From an uncultured Erysipelotrichaceae bacterium (GTDB taxonomy: Bacteria; Bacillota_I; Bacilli_A; Erysipelotrichales; Erysipelotrichaceae): a stretch of DNA of 64,000 bases. The stretch lies in the NCBI GenBank assembly GCA_934725085.1, contig CAKVAL010000002.1, forward strand, positions 78,003 through 142,002, in the 5' to 3' direction. The first letter of the stretch is position 1; each line of letters opens with the position of its first letter. Below the pieces are notes generated by a model that saw nothing but the letters and a program-made list of their open reading frames with translations, did not search any database and was not told the origin of the DNA. A program made the translations under genes and the position numbers. Positions 58,345 to 64,000 of this stretch are shown here, in pieces.

Positions 58345-58372
58345 AGGAGGGTATACATCATGGTAATGTAGA
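58345..58372 (+). other. Strong Shine-Dalgarno driving a three-codon frame (M-V-M)
   Basis: AAGGAGGG (58345-58352) is followed after eight bases by ATG-GTA-ATG-TAG. It is the best ribosome site in the leader, yet leads to a stop after three codons. After the stop the frame stays open for about 21 more codons. It could be a regulatory micro-ORF or the relic of a lost small gene. Confidence 0.35.
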
Positions 58373-58457
58373 TTCTTATTTATAAACAGAACTATAAGCA
58401 TTGGTATTGGAACATAATCCCTTGCGGTGTCATTTGATAAGAAATGGAGAAAAAAAT

Positions 58458-58799
58458 ATGAAAAAAATTAGTTGTTTAATTATGTTGCTTGTTTTGTTGT
58501 TCCCGTTTATTAATGAGAATGTATATGCTGAAGATGCTTATCCAATTAATCCAGTTGGACAATATATCCCTGTTGATGTAACTTTTAATGTTCCTGAAAG
58601 AGCAGGTGCAAAAATTAATGTCTATGGTAGCTATGAAAAATCATTTAACGGCTCATATAATTTTGATGTTCAAGCAAAATCTAATGATCCAAATGTTGTG
58701 ATTGATGGTGTATATACTTTCAGTAATGGTAGCGGAATAGAGGTCGATGTGTACTATATTGTATTTGGTCATACTTATCATTATACCGTGTATGCTTAA
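58458..58799 (+). CDS. Small secreted protein, first gene of an ABC operon
   Basis: The 113-residue precursor has a signal peptide of about 23 residues, with a hydrophobic core LIMLLVLLFPF and a probable cleavage after NVYA. The mature part of about 90 residues has no Cys or Trp, is rich in Tyr, Val, Asn and Gly, looks beta-stranded and ends VFGHTYHYTVYA. There is no lipobox, LPXTG or double-glycine leader. I start at ATG 58458, with a modest GGAG Shine-Dalgarno. The next gene starts six bases later. Size and context recall secreted bacteriocin-type proteins encoded with dedicated permeases, such as lactococcin 972-like systems, but sequence similarity is not evident. Function unknown. Confidence 0.55.
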   Translation: MKKISCLIMLLVLLFPFINENVYAEDAYPINPVGQYIPVDVTFNVPERAGAKINVYGSYEKSFNGSYNFDVQAKSNDPNVVIDGVYTFSNGSGIEVDVYYIVFGHTYHYTVYA

Positions 58800-58805
58800 T
58801 TAATT

Positions 58806-60407
58806 ATGAAACAAATCTATAATAGGATAGTTATCAATAAGGGAAAAACATTATCGAATATGATAATGTTTTTCCTATGCTTCATAATTTTGTTTTCTTC
58901 GATAGTAATTAATAATTTAAATGTTGAAATAGAAGACTACTTATATAAAAAGCTCGGTATTAATCTTATAGTGTATGGCGATATCAATGATTCTTATCTT
59001 GGTTATGAAGATACCTATGATACTTATAATGAAGTTTATAAGAAGATGCATGAGATTAAAGAATATATAGAACAAGAGAATTTGGGTAGGGTGTATTTAG
59101 AGGAAAGTCTTTGTAATCCTAATTTATATTGTGCCAAGGATGTTTTAAATGAGGATGATTTTCAAATGGTTTTATTTGATTATATGGGTATTGAAGGAAA
59201 CTTTTTGCCTGAGATTTCAAAGGTTATAAGTAATAATGCTCATTATAAGACTGCTATGAAAAATTTTTACTTGGATCCACATTCAGTAGAGGAACCAATC
59301 AATTACAGTTATGGCAGTGGTATGCATCCCGTTTTGGTTGGTGTTGATACAAAAGATTTTTCTGATATTAAATTAAATTATATAAATGTTGTTGCTGGTA
59401 GAATTTTTACAGATGAAGAAATAGATGATGGTAAGTTAGTTGCGATTTGTGGGCCTAATACTTATGTTCTTTCTAGAAATGAAATAAGAGAAGTTAAGTT
59501 AGGCGATATTATTCCTCTTACCATTGAGTATGGTGATGATATAAAAAGTTATGATTTTGAAGTTATCGGCATTGATGATGGCCATTATGGTGGCTTAGTT
59601 ATCGAGGACACGATGTTAATGGAAAAAGAAGGTATTGTTAATATGCTTGGTAATTCTTACTGTACATCATTATTTATTCCTCAAAAAGCTTATCTAAGAA
59701 TTAGAAGTGATTTATTAGAAATGTATGATGAATATGGAAGACCTTATGCAAGTGCTGATGATTTAACTAGTGAAGAAGCTATTTTCTATAATCAATATGG
59801 TGCTATTAGGCCGATGTTGATAGAGGCTGATAATTTAAATGATTATCAAAATATTGTCTTTTATATTAATGGTGAATTAAATAAGTTAAATAAGATTTCT
59901 AATAGAGTAATTGAATATACTTCTTTTTCGAATTTAGATAGATTTTATGCAGTTATCAACAATATTAGTACTGTAGAAGGTTTATTGAAATTGGCAATTA
60001 TTATTTCTTTAGGTGCATTTTTAGTGGTCTTTGCCTTGTATGTGTTAAAGACTATTGAAGATGATAAGAAAGAATTAGCCCTGTATATAGCCTTGGGTAA
60101 AAAGAAGATTGAAGTGGTTTTTGGACTATTTATTGAATACTTAATAAAGTCAATAATTCCGATGATTTTATCTTTAGTACTAACTAGCGTTTTAGCGAAT
60201 ACTTATTTAAATCATATGAATAATAACCTAATTACTACTGATAATATTTTCTATAGTGGTGAATTAGACACTTTGGAAATTAATATTGGTTTAAGTAATT
60301 ATCTAGTTCCTATATTTGTAGTATTGGTAATTATGATTTTGGTTTGTGCTATTTCTTATATCAGAATAAGTAAATTAAATGTTAAGAAAATATTATTTGA
60401 GGACTGA
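58806..60407 (+). CDS. FtsX-like ABC permease with large extracytoplasmic domain (1)
   Basis: The 533-residue protein has one N-terminal membrane helix (about 18-36), an extracytoplasmic region of about 340 residues, then three C-terminal helices (about 397-420, 440-465, 495-520) with the coupling segment EDDKKELALYIALGKKKIE. This is the MacB/FtsX topology. It has an Asp/Glu/Tyr-rich external domain that could contact the small secreted protein or a cell-wall target. No Shine-Dalgarno is visible. The second permease starts two bases after its stop. Confidence 0.78.
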   Translation: MKQIYNRIVINKGKTLSNMIMFFLCFIILFSSIVINNLNVEIEDYLYKKLGINLIVYGDINDSYLGYEDTYDTYNEVYKKMHEIKEYIEQENLGRVYLEESLCNPNLYCAKDVLNEDDFQMVLFDYMGIEGNFLPEISKVISNNAHYKTAMKNFYLDPHSVEEPINYSYGSGMHPVLVGVDTKDFSDIKLNYINVVAGRIFTDEEIDDGKLVAICGPNTYVLSRNEIREVKLGDIIPLTIEYGDDIKSYDFEVIGIDDGHYGGLVIEDTMLMEKEGIVNMLGNSYCTSLFIPQKAYLRIRSDLLEMYDEYGRPYASADDLTSEEAIFYNQYGAIRPMLIEADNLNDYQNIVFYINGELNKLNKISNRVIEYTSFSNLDRFYAVINNISTVEGLLKLAIIISLGAFLVVFALYVLKTIEDDKKELALYIALGKKKIEVVFGLFIEYLIKSIIPMILSLVLTSVLANTYLNHMNNNLITTDNIFYSGELDTLEINIGLSNYLVPIFVVLVIMILVCAISYIRISKLNVKKILFED

Positions 60408-60409
60408 AT

Positions 60410-61774
60410 ATGAATATTAAAATGGCATTGTTGTATCTAAGGAAAAATTTTAATAAGACATTGGCGTTGTTGGTGTGTGTTTTCTTGTTTTCATTCTTAT
60501 TTCTATCAATTTTATCTATTAATAAGATTAGTGCTAACTTAAAAGAAGGGCTTGTAAGTGATTTAACATACGATATAAGAATTAAAAATAGATTGTGTAA
60601 GGTTGATGGTGGGCGGGTTATTGAAAATGATTACGACTTCAACAATGAATTTCAAGCAATCTATAAGATATTTAATGATTATGATTCTCATTATGATTTG
60701 TATGTAAAAATTCAAGTTGGCAATGAAGATGTTTATTACTTATATGGAAGTGATTCTACTTATTTAGAACAACATGATATTGAACTAGTTGAGGGAAGAA
60801 CTTTTCTAGAAGGCTCTAATGAGGTGCTTGTTAACGAAAGGATGTTAATAGGCGATAGAAGTGTTGAAATTGGTGATGTGATTTCTATTCCTGTAGCTTA
60901 TAAATTATTAAACAACAATCGAATTTTTCCACTTATAGATCATTATATTGATTATGAAGTGGTTGGCCTTTATAAGAGTCGTAATATTGATATCACAAAT
61001 TATGAGAATGAATATATGCTTAATAATAGAATTTATTTAAGTAGAGAAAATGTTCTTGATTATTACGATGATTATATAAGCCTTTTTAAGGATCATAATA
61101 TAAAAACTGTTGTAAATAATAATAATTATGTATTGAATGTAAAGTTTGTCGATGCTTATATAACGTTGTCTTCTTATGATGAGATGGAAAATGTTTATGC
61201 TGATGTTAAAAATAAACTAAGTAGCATTAATGGTAAGATTAGTCCGCTAGGCGATAAGTATGAAATAGAATCAAATAATGAATATGTTGATAGTATTATT
61301 TCACCATTTGTGATGCTTACTGATAATGTTAAGAATGTTTTTGGCATTATGTATCTAGTATTTTTATTGATTATAGCTTTGTTTATAATGATAGAAATAA
61401 AAAATAGAACAAGAGAATTTGGAATTAAGAATGTTCTTGGCTTAAAAGATAATGATAATATCAAAACATTCGTTATAGAAAAGATAATAATTATAGGCTC
61501 TGGTATATGCTTGGCTTATATTGTTTACTTATTAAGCTTTAATTCTATTATTTCTTCTTATATTAATAAGAAAATTAATTTAGAGAATGATATATTAAAT
61601 TTAATCGGTGTCAATCATCAATTTATATTCGAAAATATCAATCATTCATATCTAATTAGTCCAATGTATTTCATCGTTTATATGTTGGTAACTATAACTG
61701 TTTGTGTTTTATTGATGGTGTTGTTGTTTAAGATGAATAAGCCAAAAAATATCAAGGAATGTTTGTTGCGTTAA
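60410..61774 (+). CDS. FtsX-like ABC permease with large extracytoplasmic domain (2)
   Basis: The 454-residue protein repeats the topology of the preceding gene: helix 1 (about 15-35), an external domain of about 250 residues, and three C-terminal helices with the coupling segment EIKNRTREFGIKNVLGLKDND. The two permeases are not close in sequence, so the transporter is probably a heterodimer with the ATPase encoded ten bases downstream. Type VII/MacB-type ABC complexes transmit mechanical force across the membrane rather than moving substrate through a channel, and act in peptide export, resistance or cell-wall hydrolase control. Confidence 0.78.
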   Translation: MNIKMALLYLRKNFNKTLALLVCVFLFSFLFLSILSINKISANLKEGLVSDLTYDIRIKNRLCKVDGGRVIENDYDFNNEFQAIYKIFNDYDSHYDLYVKIQVGNEDVYYLYGSDSTYLEQHDIELVEGRTFLEGSNEVLVNERMLIGDRSVEIGDVISIPVAYKLLNNNRIFPLIDHYIDYEVVGLYKSRNIDITNYENEYMLNNRIYLSRENVLDYYDDYISLFKDHNIKTVVNNNNYVLNVKFVDAYITLSSYDEMENVYADVKNKLSSINGKISPLGDKYEIESNNEYVDSIISPFVMLTDNVKNVFGIMYLVFLLIIALFIMIEIKNRTREFGIKNVLGLKDNDNIKTFVIEKIIIIGSGICLAYIVYLLSFNSIISSYINKKINLENDILNLIGVNHQFIFENINHSYLISPMYFIVYMLVTITVCVLLMVLLFKMNKPKNIKECLLR

Positions 61775-61783
61775 GGAGTTCTT

Positions 61784-62440
61784 ATGAAATTAGAAGTAAA
61801 AGATGTTTGTTTTTCTTATCAGGATGGAGAATCAAAGAAAGAAATATTTAATGGGGCAAGTTGTGAGTTTTTGGATAAAAAATTCTATTGTATAACTGGT
61901 CCATCTGGCTGTGGTAAATCTACATTATTATCACTTTTAGGTACTATAGATAAATGTGAGAGTGGTTCAATTCTTTTGGATGGAAATGATATTTTTGATG
62001 ATGAAAGTACATATAGAAAAAAGAAAGTAGGCTTTGTGTTCCAAGATTATAATTTGATTAACTATTTGGATGGCTTTGAAAATGTGGCTTTGGCGATGGA
62101 AATCGCAGGTAACAAGAAAGATGAAAATAGAATCTATGGTGCTTTAAGTGTTGTTGGCATTGATGAGGAAACAGCTAAAAGAAAGGCTAATAGGTTGTCT
62201 GGTGGTGAGAAACAAAGAATCGCAATCGCAAGGGCATTGATAAATAATCCCGAAATAATATTGGCTGATGAACCAACTGGTAATTTGGATATTGAGAATT
62301 CTAATATGATTGTTGATATATTCTTAAAACTAGCCCATGAATATGACAAGTGTGTAATCATGGTTACTCATAATCCTGATATTGCGAAGTTGTGTGATCA
62401 GGAATATACAATCATAAATAAAACTATTGTCAATAAATAA
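61784..62440 (+). CDS. LolD/MacB-type ABC ATPase
   Basis: The 218-residue ATPase has Walker A GPSGCGKST (about residues 40-48), Q-loop VFQDYNLI, signature LSGGEKQR, Walker B IILADEPTGNLD and H-loop VTHNP. The form DEPTGNLD is typical of ATPases that drive FtsX/MacB permeases, consistent with the two genes upstream. It has an AAGGAG Shine-Dalgarno. It closes a four-gene operon with the small secreted protein. Confidence 0.9.
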   Translation: MKLEVKDVCFSYQDGESKKEIFNGASCEFLDKKFYCITGPSGCGKSTLLSLLGTIDKCESGSILLDGNDIFDDESTYRKKKVGFVFQDYNLINYLDGFENVALAMEIAGNKKDENRIYGALSVVGIDEETAKRKANRLSGGEKQRIAIARALINNPEIILADEPTGNLDIENSNMIVDIFLKLAHEYDKCVIMVTHNPDIAKLCDQEYTIINKTIVNK

Positions 62441-62441
62441 G

Positions 62442-62525
62442 TATTGGCTCTAAAAATGTTGGAATACTCTATTTATTGGCTCTAAAAATGTTGTTAAATC
62501 ATAAATATTGGCTCTAATTTTTGTG
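62442..62525 (+). repeat. Three direct repeats with exact 32-bp period
   Basis: TATTGGCTCTAAAAATGTTG occurs at 62442-62461 and 62474-62493, and a diverged copy at 62506-62525 keeps TATTGGCTCTAA and TTGTG-like ends. Each 20-bp unit is followed by a 12-bp unique spacer, giving a 32-bp period, close to three helical turns. The array lies between the ABC operon and the AAA/DUF4143 gene and ends at that gene's promoter. The spacers are too short for CRISPR. Confidence 0.75.
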
Positions 62526-62526
62526 T

Positions 62527-62552
62527 ACAAAGCTACTTTGTTTCCTTATAAT
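62527..62552 (+). promoter_or_regulatory. Dyad and -10 box of the AAA/DUF4143 gene
   Basis: The palindrome ACAAAG-CTA-CTTTGT (62527-62541) lies directly upstream of a -10 TATAAT (62547-62552), in the -35 region. It begins one base after the third 32-bp repeat. It is probably a regulator-binding site. Confidence 0.5.
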
Positions 62553-62576
62553 GGTGGTATAAGGAGGTTTTGTATT

Positions 62577-63917
62577 GTGTATTTAAAAAGAAAAATAGAT
62601 GTGTTTTTAGATAATTGGTTTAACGATGTGAATAGAAAACCTTTGATTATTAAGGGTGCTAGACAAATAGGTAAGACTGAATCTATTAGATGTTTTGCGA
62701 GCACTCATTATGATAATGTTGTGGAAATAAATTTTGTTGAAAGTCCATATTTTAAAACGATATTAGCTGATGGCTATAATCCAAGTGATATTATTAGAAA
62801 CATCACAAGAATCAATCCTGATATTGAATTTATAGAAAATAAGACGCTTATATTCTTTGATGAAATTCAATCATACCCAGATATTGTTTCTTCACTAAAG
62901 TTTTTTTCTCTTGATGGACGCTATGATGTTATTTGTAGTGGTTCATTATTGAGTGTTAATTATAAACAAATTCAAAGTATTAGTGTTGGTTATAAGACTG
63001 ATTACGAGATGCATTCATTGGATTTTGAAGAGTTCTTATGGGCAAAAGGTTATGATGATTCTTTAAAAGAAGAACTTCTTAATAAGATGATTGATGAAAG
63101 TCCTATCAGTACTGTGACTTTTGATAGAATAAACGATTTGTTTATTGATTATGCAATATTGGGTGGTATGCCTGAAGTTGTATCGAGATATATAGAATCA
63201 AATTCTTTTTCAGGTACTAAAGACTTACAAAAACAAATCATTTCAGCTTATAGGGAAGATATAAGAAAATACGCAGATGGTGTTGATCAAACAAGAATCA
63301 CTAGAGTATTTGATGCGATTTCAGTACAACTTGCTAAAGAAAACAAGAAGTTCCAAATCACAAAAATTGGTAATGGTGCAAGATTTCATGACTATGCAGG
63401 GTGTATAGATTGGCTACAAGATGCAGGTATTATTAAGAAGTGTTATTGTTTAAACTTTCCAGAATTACCTCTTAAGGGCAATTATGATGATACTAAGTTT
63501 AAACTTTATATGGCTGATACTGGATTGCTTGTGGCAATGTTGGATGATGAAACTCAAATGGATCTTAGGGTTAATAAGAACTTAGGCGTATATAAGGGTG
63601 CAATATATGAAAGTATTGTCGGCGAGGCTTTATATAAAAGTGGCTATTATTTGTATTACTACAAAAGGGAAGATAGCTCTTTAGAAGAGGATTTCTTCAT
63701 AAGAGATATTAACAATTTAATTCCAGTTGAGGTTAAGGCTAATAGCGGAAAATCACAATCGATGAAAACATTGATTGAAAGTGAAAAGTATGGTGATATC
63801 AAATGGGGAATCAAGTTATCTATGAATAATATTGGCTTTGAAAATAATATTTATACATTCCCATATTTCTGTACATTCTTGTTAAGAGATTGGCTAAAAA
63901 TCAAAGATAGCTTATAA
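62577..63917 (+). CDS. AAA_14/DUF4143 P-loop ATPase
   Basis: The 446-residue protein is of the large bacterial and archaeal AAA_14-DUF4143 family. It has Walker A GARQIGKTES (about residues 25-34), Walker B LIFFDEIQSYP, sensor CSGSLLSVN, and the C-terminal DUF4143 part with YMADTGLLVAML and a nuclease-like end LIPVEVKANSGKS, similar to the PD-(D/E)xK-type ExK motif. I start at GTG 62577, which has AAGGAGG eight bases upstream; the frame is open further but lacks a ribosome site. Function of the family is unknown. It stands alone, preceded by periodic repeats and followed by a terminator. Confidence 0.83.
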   Translation: MYLKRKIDVFLDNWFNDVNRKPLIIKGARQIGKTESIRCFASTHYDNVVEINFVESPYFKTILADGYNPSDIIRNITRINPDIEFIENKTLIFFDEIQSYPDIVSSLKFFSLDGRYDVICSGSLLSVNYKQIQSISVGYKTDYEMHSLDFEEFLWAKGYDDSLKEELLNKMIDESPISTVTFDRINDLFIDYAILGGMPEVVSRYIESNSFSGTKDLQKQIISAYREDIRKYADGVDQTRITRVFDAISVQLAKENKKFQITKIGNGARFHDYAGCIDWLQDAGIIKKCYCLNFPELPLKGNYDDTKFKLYMADTGLLVAMLDDETQMDLRVNKNLGVYKGAIYESIVGEALYKSGYYLYYYKREDSSLEEDFFIRDINNLIPVEVKANSGKSQSMKTLIESEKYGDIKWGIKLSMNNIGFENNIYTFPYFCTFLLRDWLKIKDSL

Positions 63918-63944
63918 ATAACTTGTTAAGGTTTAGCGAAAATG

Positions 63945-63989
63945 TCACCTATTGTGAATGAATTTATATTTATCACAATAGGTGATTTA
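63945..63989 (+). terminator. Terminator of the AAA/DUF4143 gene
   Basis: A perfect 13-bp stem TCACCTATTGTGA/TCACAATAGGTGA (63945-63957 with 63973-63985) is followed by a T-rich tract to the window end. Confidence 0.85.
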
Positions 63990-64000
63990 GTTTACTTTTT

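Noticed and set aside
62442..62525. Repeats as a small CRISPR array
   Set aside because: Spacers are only 12 bp, there are three copies at most, and no cas genes are present.
62508..62576. Longer N-terminus for the AAA/DUF4143 protein
   Set aside because: It would start in the third repeat and upstream of the -10 box; the GTG at 62577 has a proper Shine-Dalgarno.

Overview
The window is AT-rich DNA from a low-GC Gram-positive bacterium (Bacillota). The evidence is the base composition, lipoprotein signal peptides, Shine-Dalgarno sequences of the AGGAGG type, a guanine riboswitch, CsoR- and CcpA-type sites, and a fermentative gene set (pyruvate formate-lyase and its activase). The gene mix resembles anaerobic gut or oral Erysipelotrichia, but that placement is inference. 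No rRNA, tRNA, CRISPR array or phage block was seen. One IS200/IS605-family element and one clearly truncated gene are present.

Layout. 1-732: 3' end of a GT4 glycosyltransferase. 751-10153: purine and nucleoside region, with an NCS2 permease (minus strand, guanine riboswitch), a BMP-type nucleoside ABC importer, pseudouridine kinase and pseudouridine-5'-phosphate glycosidase, and a YihY-type membrane protein. 10152-11910: IS200/IS605-family element with tnpA and tnpB. 11926-16621: HAD hydrolase, RlmI-like methyltransferase, DUF349 protein and an ABC exporter. 16668-19460: NusG paralogue, YolD and Y-family polymerase, and a divergent HTH/S24 (LexA-like) repressor. 19485-23157: copper operon copA-csoR with ispG as third gene, behind a CsoR-like operator. 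23181-28908: dnaE, a two-component system and a tRNA methyltransferase. 29020-33270: catabolite-controlled galactose/glucose ABC importer and a small InlB-repeat membrane protein. 33308-38791: DegV, pflB-pflA and cardiolipin synthase. 38805-44456: MFS transporter, membrane-anchored LuxR-type regulator, two lipoproteins and an aromatic-rich membrane protein. 44575-48736: activase and dehydratase-like pair of the 2-hydroxyacyl-CoA dehydratase superfamily. 48758-50046: small acidic protein and a flavodoxin/DUF3793 operon with dyad operators. 50058-52867: pyrBIC behind a transcription attenuator. 52962-58205: an ABC-2-like system preceded by a truncated glycosyltransferase, a zinc-ribbon protein, a second CsoR-like regulator, a CYTH protein and a GDPD phosphodiesterase. 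58297-62440: a small secreted protein with two FtsX-type permeases and an ATPase. 62442-63989: three 32-bp-periodic repeats in front of an AAA/DUF4143 ATPase.

Three points stand out. First, many genes lack a Shine-Dalgarno sequence and instead have a TATAAT-like box 6-8 nt before the start codon, which predicts leaderless mRNAs as a routine expression mode. Second, ispG, an oxygen- and metal-sensitive Fe-S enzyme, sits inside the copper-efflux operon. Third, the small secreted protein with a two-permease ABC system is the best candidate for an uncharacterised system; its function cannot be read from the sequence.
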